NCBI GenBank assembly: GCA_900768755.1
Contig: CAAGDV010000035.1
Location: 1-55,395, forward strand
Length of the DNA: 55,395 nucleotides
Direction of reading: 5' to 3'
DNA from: Lachnospiraceae bacterium
GTDB lineage: Bacteria; Bacillota; Clostridia; Lachnospirales; Lachnospiraceae
Shown here one piece after another: positions 1 through 7,477 of this stretch. The notes below the pieces were generated by a model. The model did not search any database and was not told the DNA's origin. It saw nothing but the letters and a program-made list of their open reading frames with translations. Position 1 is the first letter of the stretch, and each line of letters opens with the position of its first letter. Made by a program: the position numbers and the translations under genes.

Positions 1-90
1 CGCATATCCATACATTAGACTATGTTTATTTTTGGTCTTTTTTTGGTCCTTAGAAGTTACAGATGCCTCGAAACCCTTTATTTATGGGCA

Positions 91-1584
91 TCAATCCTTC
101 TGTGACTTCATCGTCGGGAACAACAGCACATCCCTGATTGCCGCGCTGTCTGTGAGCAGCATAACCAGTCTGTCGATTCCGTAGCCGATGCCGCCGGTAG
201 GTGGCATGCCGACCTCGAGGGCGTTTAGAAAGTCCTCGTCGGTGTGCTCTGCTTCCTCGTCGCCTGCGGCTGCAGCTGCGTCCTGGAGGGCGAAGCGCTC
301 GCGCTGGTCGATTGGATCGTTGAGCTCGGAATATGCGTTACACATCTCCCATGTGTTGATGAAAAGTTCGAAGCGCTCAACCTTTTCCGGGTCGGAAGGT
401 TTCTTTTTAGTGAGCGGAGAGATTGCAACCGGATGGTCCATGACGAAGGTCGGCTGGATGAGCTCCTTCTCGCAATACTCCTCGAAGAACAGGTTGACGA
501 TGTGGCCTTTGGTGAAGCGCTCCTCGTACTCGAGGTTGTGCTCTTTTGCGAGGGCTTTGGCCTCCTCGTCGGTCTTGACCTGGTCAAAATCGATTCCCGT
601 GTATTTTTTAACGCAGTCAACCATTGTGATACGTTCAAACGGCTTGCCGAAATCAATTTCGATGCCGTTGTATGTGAACTTGGTTGAGCCGATTACCTTT
701 TCGGCAAGGTGGCGGAACATGCTCTCGGTGAGTTCCATCATTCCGTTGTAGTCTGTGTATGCCTGGTAAAGCTCCATGAGTGTAAATTCGGGGTTGTGCC
801 TTGTGTCAACGCCCTCGTTACGGAATACGCGGCCGATTTCGTAGACTCTCTCGAGTCCGCCCACGATAAGTCTCTTTAAGTAAAGCTCCAAAGATATGCG
901 GAGTTTGACATCCTCGTCAAGCGCATTGTAGTGTGTGGCAAAAGGTCTTGCCGCTGCGCCGCCGGGGTTGGACACGAGCATCGGAGTCTCGACTTCCATG
1001 AAGCCGCGGTCGTCCAAAAAGCTTCGAATCTCTTTTATTATCTGCGACCTCTTGATAAAGGTATCCTTTACCTCGGGGTTCATGATGAGGTCAACATAAC
1101 GCTGGCGGTATCTCAAGTCGGTGTTGGTCAGTCCGTGAAACTTCTCAGGGAGAATCTGGAGACTCTTTGAAAGGAGTGTAATCTCGCTTGCGTGGATTGA
1201 CTTCTCACCGGTCTGGGTCTCAAAGGCTTCGCCCGATATTCCAACGATATCTCCGATGTCAAATTTCTTGAATGCCGCGTAGGGCTCTTCGCCCACAATA
1301 TCTCTTGCCACATAGGCCTGAATGGTTCCTTTAAGGTCCTGGACATGGCAGAATGAGGCTTTGCCCATTACACGTTTGGACATAAGTCTTCCTGCAACTG
1401 TGACTTTCTTTCCCTTAAGCTCGTCAAAATCATCCTTGATATCCTGACTGTGATGCGTCACATCATATTTTGTTATCTCATATGGATTGTTGCCGGCAGC
1501 AACAAGGTTAGCAAGCTTCTCGCGTCTGACCTTCAGAAGCTGGTTAATATCCTGCGTCTGCTGGCTGTTATTCTGCTCTCCCAA
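91..1584 (-). CDS. lysS: Lysyl-tRNA synthetase, class II
   Basis: Charges tRNA-Lys with lysine using ATP in the cytosol. The 497-residue protein has the normal length for the class II bacterial enzyme. An N-terminal OB-fold anticodon-binding domain spans roughly residues 55-160. The class II catalytic core follows, with motif 2 seen as GRVFRNEGVDTRHNPEF and motif 3 as GIGYGIDRLVMLL near the C terminus. The start follows a GGTGAA-type ribosome site 12 bases after the greA stop, so the two genes share a transcript from the promoter upstream of greA, a common pairing in Clostridia. The ~25 N-terminal residues are rich in Q and N and are probably disordered. Identification is firm. Confidence 0.97.
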   Translation of the reverse strand: MGEQNNSQQTQDINQLLKVRREKLANLVAAGNNPYEITKYDVTHHSQDIKDDFDELKGKKVTVAGRLMSKRVMGKASFCHVQDLKGTIQAYVARDIVGEEPYAAFKKFDIGDIVGISGEAFETQTGEKSIHASEITLLSKSLQILPEKFHGLTNTDLRYRQRYVDLIMNPEVKDTFIKRSQIIKEIRSFLDDRGFMEVETPMLVSNPGGAAARPFATHYNALDEDVKLRISLELYLKRLIVGGLERVYEIGRVFRNEGVDTRHNPEFTLMELYQAYTDYNGMMELTESMFRHLAEKVIGSTKFTYNGIEIDFGKPFERITMVDCVKKYTGIDFDQVKTDEEAKALAKEHNLEYEERFTKGHIVNLFFEEYCEKELIQPTFVMDHPVAISPLTKKKPSDPEKVERFELFINTWEMCNAYSELNDPIDQRERFALQDAAAAAGDEEAEHTDEDFLNALEVGMPPTGGIGYGIDRLVMLLTDSAAIRDVLLFPTMKSQKD

Positions 1585-1596
1585 ATCTGTTCACCT

Positions 1597-2076
1597 CTAG
1601 TTTTTCTTTACCTTTAATATTTTGTATGTGATTACGCCGTTCGGAGCCTCAACCTCGACAACGTCGCCCGCTCTTTTTCCGATAAGGGCGCGACCCAAAG
1701 GAGACTCGTTGGAAATTTTATTCTCAAGGCTCTTGGCTTCTGTGGAGCCCACAAGTCTGAAATCAATCTGCTCGTCAAATTCTACATCGAGAACCGTTAC
1801 GGTGCATCCGAGATTGACGGTTCCTTTCTTAGAGCTCTCATCATCGGCAACTTCGGCGTTTTTGAGAATCTTCTCGATCTCTTCAATTCTTGCCTCTATG
1901 TCACGCTGCTCATCTTTGGCAGCATCGTACTCGGCGTTCTCTGAAAGATCTCCCTGCTCCCTGGCTTCCCTAATCTTCTGGGCAACCTCTTTTCTTCTGA
2001 CGACTTTCAATTCAGAAAGCTCATCCTCTAATTTCTTAAGTCCCTCATAGGTCATCAAATTTTTCTTCTCTGCCAT
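1597..2076 (-). CDS. greA: Transcription elongation factor GreA
   Basis: Rescues backtracked RNA polymerase by stimulating cleavage of the nascent transcript. The 159 residues match the family length. An N-terminal antiparallel coiled coil (about residues 8-75) carries the tip motif SENAEYDAAKDEQ with the acidic residues that reach the polymerase active site. A C-terminal FKBP-like domain includes SPLGRALIGKRAGD. The gene has an AAAGGTG ribosome site and is the first gene of a greA-lysS unit driven by a consensus-like promoter just upstream. Confidence 0.97.
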   Translation of the reverse strand: MAEKKNLMTYEGLKKLEDELSELKVVRRKEVAQKIREAREQGDLSENAEYDAAKDEQRDIEARIEEIEKILKNAEVADDESSKKGTVNLGCTVTVLDVEFDEQIDFRLVGSTEAKSLENKISNESPLGRALIGKRAGDVVEVEAPNGVITYKILKVKKN

Positions 2077-2134
2077 ATCATATACACCTTTCTTGTTCCC
2101 CGTCTGTAGGGCAGGGTTTTACATATCTTAATAA

Positions 2135-2163
2135 ATAATGCAATAAAAAGCATAATTTGTCAA
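2135..2163 (-). promoter_or_regulatory. SigA-type promoter of greA-lysS
   Basis: Read on the minus strand, a perfect TTGACA (2158-2163) is followed after 17 bases by CATTAT (2135-2140, four of six matches to TATAAT). It lies between the dusB stop and the greA start, leaving a leader of about 50 bases, and separates greA-lysS from the birA-dusB unit. Confidence 0.7.
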
Positions 2164-2171
2164 TGTCTGAT

Positions 2172-3131
2172 TTAGCTTATAATGGTATTTTCAAGCAATC
2201 CGTACAGTTCCGAAAGTGACTCAGCCTCATTAATCTTTGCGCGCAGCGCTGCACAGTCGTGCATGCCGGTCGTGTACCATGACACATGCTTTCTTAATTC
2301 ACGCACAACTATATACTCTGTTTTGTATTCCAGCATATACCCGGCCTGTTTTCTGATGGTCTCGTATATCTCGGCGCCGTCAGGTCTTGGAGGAATCTCC
2401 CTTCCCTCAAGTGCTGCACTAATCTCCCTGAAAATCCACGGATTGCCTTTGGCGCCGCGTGCCACCGCGACTCCGTCGCATCCGGTCTCGGCAATCATTC
2501 TGACCGCGTCATCAGCGCTCCAGATATCGCCGTTGCCCCACACAGGGATGGATACCCGTTCCTTGACGGCGCGGATAATGTCCCAGTCGGCTTTTCCCTG
2601 ATAGTATTGCTCGCGTGTCCTTCCGTGCACGGTGAGGGCCGCTGCCCCGGACTCCTCCATAGCATGCGCAAACTCCACCGCATTTATGTGCTGTTCATCA
2701 AAGCCTTTTCTGAACTTTACGGTGACGGGGCATTTTACCCTGCCTGCCACCCGCTCCACAATTCTCGCTGCAAGAGGCACGTCTTTCATGAGCGCAGAGC
2801 CTTCATTGTTATTGACTATTTTGGGAACCGGGCAGCCCATGTTGATGTCAAAAGCCGCAAATCCGTATTCCGTAAGCCTGTCGGCAATGTCAGCCATGAT
2901 GTCCGGGTCGGAGCCGAACAGCTGAAGTCCCACCGCACCTTCTTTCGGAAGTCTTTTTAAAAGAACATCGGTGTTCCGGTTATTATACAAAACTGCTTTC
3001 GCACTGACCATCTCGGTCACCATGTACCCGCAGCCCTGCTCCTTACAAAGGAGCCTGAATGCAAGGTCCGTGACTCCCGCCATCGGTGCCAGCATAACAT
3101 TGTTATCAAGTGTCAAATTACCAAGCTTCAT
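2172..3131 (-). CDS. dusB: tRNA-dihydrouridine synthase (DusB type)
   Basis: An FMN-dependent enzyme that reduces specific uridines in the tRNA D-loop with NADPH. The 319-residue TIM barrel shows the FMN-binding start PMAGVTDLAFR, the NMGCPVPK segment with the catalytic cysteine, and the KFRKGFD and VHGRTREQYY motifs. A C-terminal helical tRNA-recognition domain completes the normal length. Its start overlaps the stop of the preceding small gene by four bases (ATGA), so the two are translationally coupled. It ends the membrane protein-birA-small protein-dusB unit. The Dus family is certain; the DusB assignment comes from the family in Firmicutes. Confidence 0.93.
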   Translation of the reverse strand: MKLGNLTLDNNVMLAPMAGVTDLAFRLLCKEQGCGYMVTEMVSAKAVLYNNRNTDVLLKRLPKEGAVGLQLFGSDPDIMADIADRLTEYGFAAFDINMGCPVPKIVNNNEGSALMKDVPLAARIVERVAGRVKCPVTVKFRKGFDEQHINAVEFAHAMEESGAAALTVHGRTREQYYQGKADWDIIRAVKERVSIPVWGNGDIWSADDAVRMIAETGCDGVAVARGAKGNPWIFREISAALEGREIPPRPDGAEIYETIRKQAGYMLEYKTEYIVVRELRKHVSWYTTGMHDCAALRAKINEAESLSELYGLLENTIIS

Positions 3132-3463
3132 TCTGCCGCTCCAATATCCTCGCCCAGAAAAAATACTTTGTAGTACATCTCCAGTGCATTGAAAAGATCT
3201 TCTTTCTCTCCCTGAAGGCTCCTGACCTTTAAGGCTGCTCCGATCTCATCATAGAGCAAATCCCCTTCGTCCGCCTCTGTTTTGATAAGGAGCTGACCGT
3301 CCTCCGCATATTCAAGAATGAGTATGCCGCCCACATCCTCGGTGAACAGAACGCACATTACTTTCAGCTCGTCCCGCACGGACTGAGGAAGCTTCTCAAA
3401 CTCCTCATTGAGATAATATTTTTTATCGTATGCGCTGCAAGCGCAAAGAACCCTATTCTCCAT
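3128..3463 (-). CDS. Conserved small protein between birA and dusB
   Basis: A soluble, acidic 111-residue protein of unknown function. The chosen start gives an N terminus beginning MENRVLCACSAYDKKYYL and follows an AGAGGTAGAG ribosome site; an upstream ATG would begin inside birA. The protein has three early cysteine/tyrosine-rich positions and no transmembrane segment. A protein of this kind between birA and dusB recurs in Lachnospiraceae and I recall it being grouped as DUF6145, which I cannot verify here. Four-base overlap with dusB suggests co-translation. No catalytic motif is visible. Confidence 0.8.
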   Translation of the reverse strand: MENRVLCACSAYDKKYYLNEEFEKLPQSVRDELKVMCVLFTEDVGGILILEYAEDGQLLIKTEADEGDLLYDEIGAALKVRSLQGEKEDLFNALEMYYKVFFLGEDIGAAE

Positions 3464-3473
3464 ATCTCTACCT

Positions 3474-4451
3474 CTATACATAGCCGTAAATGCCCCGCAC
3501 GGACACTTCTCCCGCACGGACTTCTTCAGTGCTTCCGTCAGAATGCCTTACAACCAGCTCGCCCATATCATTTATTCCGAGCGCCGTACATACACGCCGC
3601 TCATCCCCGTTAAGTATGCACACCTGTGCGTTCTTATTGACCAGAAGTCCTTCGTACTCTGCCCGCAGCCCCCGCAAATCACCGTCTTTAAGGAATCTTT
3701 CATAGACAGGTTCAAATTCTTCTCCCACGGCCGCCACAATTCTGCTTCGCTGCACGCTGTGCCCACACTCTTTTTTCAGTGATGTGGCAACTGCTGAAAT
3801 ATCGTCCGGAAACTCATCCGTATTGGCATTGATGCCTATTCCTACAACCACATAATTGATAAAGTCAGGTTCGGCAGACATCTCTGTGAGAATTCCCACA
3901 GCCTTGCGTCCGTTAATCACAATATCGTTAGGCCACTTTATTCCGACATCTGCCGATATTTCCCGCTGTATTGCCCGGGCGCACGCCAACGCCACAACCA
4001 GCGTAAGCATTGACGCCTTATCCGGCATCATATCCGGCTTCAGAAGAAAAGACATCCATATCCCGCTTTGGGCGGGTGATTCCCACGCCCTTCCGCGTCT
4101 TCCGCGTCCGGCGCTCTGGTGCTCCGCTATTACCAAAAGTCCTTCCTCATTGGCGTCGGCCTGACGCTTTACTTCGTTGTTGGTAGAATCAATATCCTGA
4201 TAATACAAAATCCTTCTGCCAAACCATTTTGTCTTAAGGATGCTTTTGAGCTCCTCCGAAAAAAGTACATCCGGGCACTCAACCAGCCGATATCCGCGAT
4301 TCGGCACGGATTCTATCATATACCCGCTCTCTTTGAGCGAATTGACAGCCTTCCACACCGCTGTTCGCGACACGCCAAACTTCTCACACAATTCCTGCCC
4401 GGACACATAATCTTTCGTATTCTTCAACAATTCAAGAATTCGGCCTTTCAT
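3474..4451 (-). CDS. birA: Bifunctional biotin ligase / biotin repressor BirA
   Basis: Makes biotinyl-5'-AMP, transfers biotin to acceptor carboxylases and, as the biotinyl-AMP-bound dimer, represses biotin genes. In the 325 residues, an N-terminal winged helix (about 1-62; core SRTAVWKAVNSL) is followed by the ligase domain. This has the adenylate-binding loop AGRGRRGRAW, KWPNDI with the catalytic lysine, and the GILTEMS strand; a C-terminal SH3-like domain ends it. The HTH domain marks it as a group II (regulatory) enzyme. A candidate target operator lies across the bioY promoter at 35408-35438 in this window. The start sits one base after the upstream membrane-protein stop. Confidence 0.96.
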   Translation of the reverse strand: MKGRILELLKNTKDYVSGQELCEKFGVSRTAVWKAVNSLKESGYMIESVPNRGYRLVECPDVLFSEELKSILKTKWFGRRILYYQDIDSTNNEVKRQADANEEGLLVIAEHQSAGRGRRGRAWESPAQSGIWMSFLLKPDMMPDKASMLTLVVALACARAIQREISADVGIKWPNDIVINGRKAVGILTEMSAEPDFINYVVVGIGINANTDEFPDDISAVATSLKKECGHSVQRSRIVAAVGEEFEPVYERFLKDGDLRGLRAEYEGLLVNKNAQVCILNGDERRVCTALGINDMGELVVRHSDGSTEEVRAGEVSVRGIYGYV

Positions 4452-4452
4452 C

Positions 4453-4722
4453 TTATATACCTCCGATTGCCATGTAAGTCACAACCGACGCTCCCGCAAG
4501 CACAAGAGTAAAGATAAAAAGCAGAATCGCGGGACCCCTTCTGTCCGTCATCGCGCTCTTTATTGCCGTAAAAAAGTTGGCAGCCGCTCCGAGCAGAAAT
4601 ATCAGCGAAAAAAATCCGCTGTTGTTCGCCGTATCCATAAACGCCATCACTGTCAGCGTAACCACCGCCAGACCGATTACTATATTCAACACATCAATTA
4701 TTTTTCGTATTACTTTAGACAT
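4453..4722 (-). CDS. Small three-helix membrane protein
   Basis: An 89-residue hydrophobic protein with likely membrane helices at about 9-30, 35-54 and 64-86, separated by a short basic loop containing DRRG. The family is not recognised and no function is proposed. It is the first gene of the birA-dusB unit. Its ribosome site (AGGAGG) lies inside the hairpin that looks like the argF terminator, and its ATG follows that terminator's U-run directly, so read-through from argF may control its translation. Confidence 0.75.
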   Translation of the reverse strand: MSKVIRKIIDVLNIVIGLAVVTLTVMAFMDTANNSGFFSLIFLLGAAANFFTAIKSAMTDRRGPAILLFIFTLVLAGASVVTYMAIGGI

Positions 4723-4760
4723 AAAAACGGGGTACCTCCTGTTAAATAAGGCTACCCCGT
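4723..4760 (-). terminator. argF terminator overlapping the next gene's ribosome site
   Basis: On the minus strand the arms ACGGGGTA (4753-4760) and TACCCCGT (4727-4734) form a perfect 8-bp GC-rich stem followed by five U residues (4723-4727). The loop contains AGGAGG, the only good ribosome site for the gene starting at 4722. Confidence 0.8.
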
Positions 4761-4767
4761 AATAATA

Positions 4768-5763
4768 CTATAAATCGCACAAAGTTGCAACCATCACAGC
4801 CTTAATGGTATGCATTCTGTTCTCCGCTTCATCGAAAACAACCGACTGTTCCGACTCAAAAACTTCATTGGTAACTTCAAGCTCCGCAAGCCCGAATTTC
4901 TTCTCCACCTCGCGTCCGACCGCGGTTCCCAGATCGTGATATGCAGGCAGGCAGTGCATAAAAATCGCATCCGCTCCGGCATTGTCCATAACTTCTTTGT
5001 TGACCTGATACGGCAGTAAGGCTTTGATTCGCTCCGCCCACACTTCATCCGGCTCACCCATTGACACCCACACATCGGTATAGATTACATCCGCGCCCTT
5101 GGTGCCTTCCTCTACGTTCTCCGTGAGAGTGATTGTTCCTCCGCTTGCCTTGGCGTACTCCTCACACTGCTTGACGAGCTCTGCGTTCGGAAAATACTTC
5201 TTGCTCGTGCATGCCGTAAAATGCATGCCTAATTTGGCACATACAATCATGAGGGAGTTGCCCATATTGTATCTTGCATCGCCCATATATGTAAGCTTCA
5301 CGCCCTTGATACGTCCGAGTTTCTCCTTAATTGTAAGCACATCGGCAAGCATCTGCGTAGGGTGATACTCATTGGTAAGTCCGTTCCAGACCGGAACACT
5401 CGCGTATTTTGCAAGTCCCTCGACAATCTCCTGTCCGTACCCTCTGTACTCTATTCCGTCAAACATCCCCGACAGCACTCTTGCTGTATCCGGTATGCTC
5501 TCCTTCTTGCCTATCTGGGAACCGCTCGGGTCAAGATAAGTTGTGCCCATTCCCAAATCATGTGCGGCCACTTCAAAAGAGCATCTGGTTCTTGTGCTGG
5601 TCTTTTCAAAAATGAGTGCCACATTCTTTCCGGCACACATGTCCGTTGTAAGTATTCCCTTTTTCTTCTTGTCCTTAAGCTCCGCCGCAAGGTCTATCAT
5701 ATACAGAATCTCCTCCGGTGTGAAATCCTTAAGGGTCAAAAAATCTCTTCCCTTCAAATTCAT
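4768..5763 (-). CDS. argF: Ornithine carbamoyltransferase
   Basis: Condenses ornithine with carbamoyl phosphate to citrulline in arginine synthesis (or the reverse in arginine breakdown). The 331-residue protein carries the carbamoyl-phosphate motif STRTR, HPTQMLADVLT, and HCLPAYH with the ornithine-binding cysteine. The ATG at 5763 is chosen because GGAGG sits eight bases before it; a TTG five codons upstream overlaps that ribosome site. The gene stands alone with two ARG boxes upstream and its own terminator. Arginine boxes favour the biosynthetic role, but no other arg or arc gene is in view. Confidence 0.95.
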   Translation of the reverse strand: MNLKGRDFLTLKDFTPEEILYMIDLAAELKDKKKKGILTTDMCAGKNVALIFEKTSTRTRCSFEVAAHDLGMGTTYLDPSGSQIGKKESIPDTARVLSGMFDGIEYRGYGQEIVEGLAKYASVPVWNGLTNEYHPTQMLADVLTIKEKLGRIKGVKLTYMGDARYNMGNSLMIVCAKLGMHFTACTSKKYFPNAELVKQCEEYAKASGGTITLTENVEEGTKGADVIYTDVWVSMGEPDEVWAERIKALLPYQVNKEVMDNAGADAIFMHCLPAYHDLGTAVGREVEKKFGLAELEVTNEVFESEQSVVFDEAENRMHTIKAVMVATLCDL

Positions 5764-5795
5764 AAGCCGTTCCTCCAAATAGAATAATATATTAC

Positions 5796-5824
5796 ACGAT
5801 ACCGCAGGATTTCTGTTTTGTCAA
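5796..5824 (-). promoter_or_regulatory. argF promoter
   Basis: Minus-strand TTGACA (5819-5824), a 17-base spacer and TATCGT (5796-5801, four of six). A second possible -10 (TATAAT) lies upstream inside the arginine-box region, so two start sites are possible. Confidence 0.6.
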
Positions 5825-5828
5825 GCAA

Positions 5829-5867
5829 AAATTATATTTATTCATAAATGTTGCATAATTATTCATA
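5829..5867 (-). promoter_or_regulatory. Tandem ARG boxes (ArgR operator)
   Basis: Two 18-base boxes, 5850-5867 (minus strand TATGAATAATTATGCAAC) and 5829-5846 (TATGAATAAATATAATTT), are separated by three bases, the usual ArgR/AhrC spacing. Both match the TGAATAAWWATNCA pattern, the upstream one better. They lie just upstream of the -35 box at 5819 and cover an alternative TATAAT. Confidence 0.7.
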
Positions 5868-5870
5868 GGT

Positions 5871-5919
5871 AAAAACATCCCCGGCAAAAGACTTTGTAAA
5901 CAATTGTCTCCTGCCGGGG
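5871..5919 (-). terminator. Terminator of the nfeD-SPFH unit
   Basis: On the minus strand, CCCCGGCA (5912-5919) pairs with TGCCGGGG (5879-5886), followed by ATGTTTTT. It lies 32 bases after the SPFH gene. An inner AGAC/GTCT pairing may extend the hairpin. Confidence 0.8.
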
Positions 5920-5951
5920 AATCAATCATATCAAATTATGCCATCATAGGC

Positions 5952-6911
5952 TTATTCTGCCCGGTTCTCCGGTGCAATGACCTCGGTTATTGATTTTGCA
6001 AGTCCCGCAATTCCCTGTATCTCTGACGGGATAATAATCTTTGTTGCTTTTCCGTCCGCTGCCTTGGCAAATGCCTCAAGACTCTTTAAAGCGATAACCG
6101 CTTCATCAGCCCCTGCCTCGCGGATATAACGGATACCTTCGGCATTAGCCATCTGAACCGCCCTGATAGCTTCAGCCTGACCTTCTGCCTCGCGGATGGT
6201 TGCTTCCTTCTTTGCCTCAGCACGAAGAATTGCGGCCTCTTTTTCAGCCTCTGCCTCAAGGATTGCCGACTGCTTCTTACCTTCCGCAACGGTAATGCTT
6301 GCTCTCTTCTCGCCCTCGGCTCTCGTAACGGCTTTCCTTCGCTCACGCTCAGCCTTCATCTGGCGCTCCATCGCGTTCTGAATCTCCGCAGGAGGAATAA
6401 TATTCTTAAGCTCCACACGGTTAACCTTGATTCCCCAAGGGTCTGTAGCCTGGTCAAGCGATACACGCATCTTGGTGTTGATAATCTCTCTTGACGTAAG
6501 TGTCTGGTCAAGCTCTAGCTCACCTATGATATTACGAAGTGTTGTCGCCGTCAGATTCTCAATCGCCATAATCGGATTCTCAACTCCGTACGCATAAAGC
6601 TTCGGGTCCGTAATCTGAAAATATATTACGGTGTCTATTCTCATTGTAACGTTATCTTTTGTGATAACCGGCTGCGGTGCAAAATCCACAACCTGCTCCT
6701 TAAGGCTTACTTTCTTCGCAACCTTATCGATAAAAGGTGTTTTGAAATGAAGTCCCACCGACCAGGTTGCCTTGTAGGCTCCGAGCCTCTCAAGTATAAC
6801 CGCGTGTGCCTGCGGTACTATTTTGATACAAGATGCAACGATGATAAGTACCACTACCACCGCAACAACTATCGCTGTAATCTCTCCTGAACTAATCTGT
6901 GCAGTTAACAT
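5952..6911 (-). CDS. SPFH/band 7 membrane-scaffold protein (QmcA-like)
   Basis: A stomatin/prohibitin-family protein thought to organise membrane microdomains and work with membrane proteases. In 319 residues, an N-terminal membrane anchor (about 10-31) precedes the SPFH domain (KIVPQAHAVILERLGAYK onward). A long charged Ala/Glu/Lys/Arg coiled coil follows (about 190-265), and a conserved tail ends it. It has an AGGAGG ribosome site, lies 12 bases after the NfeD gene in the same unit, and is followed by a terminator. SPFH-NfeD pairing is widespread, and the two products are expected to form one membrane complex. Confidence 0.93.
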   Translation of the reverse strand: MLTAQISSGEITAIVVAVVVVLIIVASCIKIVPQAHAVILERLGAYKATWSVGLHFKTPFIDKVAKKVSLKEQVVDFAPQPVITKDNVTMRIDTVIYFQITDPKLYAYGVENPIMAIENLTATTLRNIIGELELDQTLTSREIINTKMRVSLDQATDPWGIKVNRVELKNIIPPAEIQNAMERQMKAERERRKAVTRAEGEKRASITVAEGKKQSAILEAEAEKEAAILRAEAKKEATIREAEGQAEAIRAVQMANAEGIRYIREAGADEAVIALKSLEAFAKAADGKATKIIIPSEIQGIAGLAKSITEVIAPENRAE

Positions 6912-6923
6912 ATTAACCTCCTG

Positions 6924-7367
6924 TTATTCTTCTATTGGGCGAAGAATTAACTTCACTCCCGAAACCCCGACTATCACGGCTTCACAATCCTTCGGAATAA
7001 CTACCGAATCATCCTCGGAACGAGCCGACCAGTCCTGCCCACCGACAATTGCATATCCGATTCCTTCGGCATTATTGATGTCGACGATAACCTTTGCGCG
7101 CTGTCCTATAAGGCTGTCAACATTGGTTCTGGTACCGCCAACATGCAAAACCTTGGTCAAAACAGGCCTCGTGAATATCAAAAGCACAAGCGACACCACC
7201 AGAAAAGCGGCAAGCTGAGCCCACCATGGGGCCTTAAGCAGTGCAAGGATGAATGCCACCAGTCCTCCTCCGGCAAACCATATGGTTGTAAGGCTCGTCG
7301 TAATCAGTTCAAATACAATGAATACAATCGTAAGCCCCAGCCATATCCACATTAAGTAAGCTTCCAT
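6924..7367 (-). CDS. NfeD-family membrane protein
   Basis: Partner of the SPFH protein encoded next. It is a short-form NfeD of 147 residues: a membrane part with three or four helices (about 3-75), then a C-terminal OB-fold domain (LIGQRAKVIVDIN...GVKLILRPIEE). No serine-protease domain is present, as in the short NfeD class. The ATG at 7367 is preferred because AGGAGG is seven bases before it; the ATG at 7373 touches that ribosome site. Confidence 0.9.
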   Translation of the reverse strand: MEAYLMWIWLGLTIVFIVFELITTSLTTIWFAGGGLVAFILALLKAPWWAQLAAFLVVSLVLLIFTRPVLTKVLHVGGTRTNVDSLIGQRAKVIVDINNAEGIGYAIVGGQDWSARSEDDSVVIPKDCEAVIVGVSGVKLILRPIEE

Positions 7368-7402
7368 ACTCATACCTCCTTACTGTAGCAGATATCATAT
7401 GT

Positions 7403-7432
7403 ATTTTACCATACATCGGTGCGCATAGTCAA
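7403..7432 (-). promoter_or_regulatory. nfeD-SPFH promoter
   Basis: Minus-strand TTGACT (7427-7432), an 18-base spacer, and TAAAAT (7403-7408), about 35 bases before the nfeD start. Confidence 0.6.
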
Positions 7433-7467
7433 ATTAAAGCGGGACAGTTACTAATAATCTGTCCCGC
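7431..7467 (-). terminator. Terminator of the cell wall hydrolase gene
   Basis: Minus-strand stem GCGGGACAG/CTGTCCCGC (perfect 9 bp; arms 7459-7467 and 7439-7447) followed by TTTAATTT, ten bases after the hydrolase stop. Confidence 0.85.
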
Positions 7468-7477
7468 TGTTGTCATT

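Noticed and set aside
1..90. A terminator for greA-lysS
   Set aside because: Only weak pairing (GATGCC/GGCATC) with no U-run directly after it; A/T runs on both sides are suggestive but not enough.
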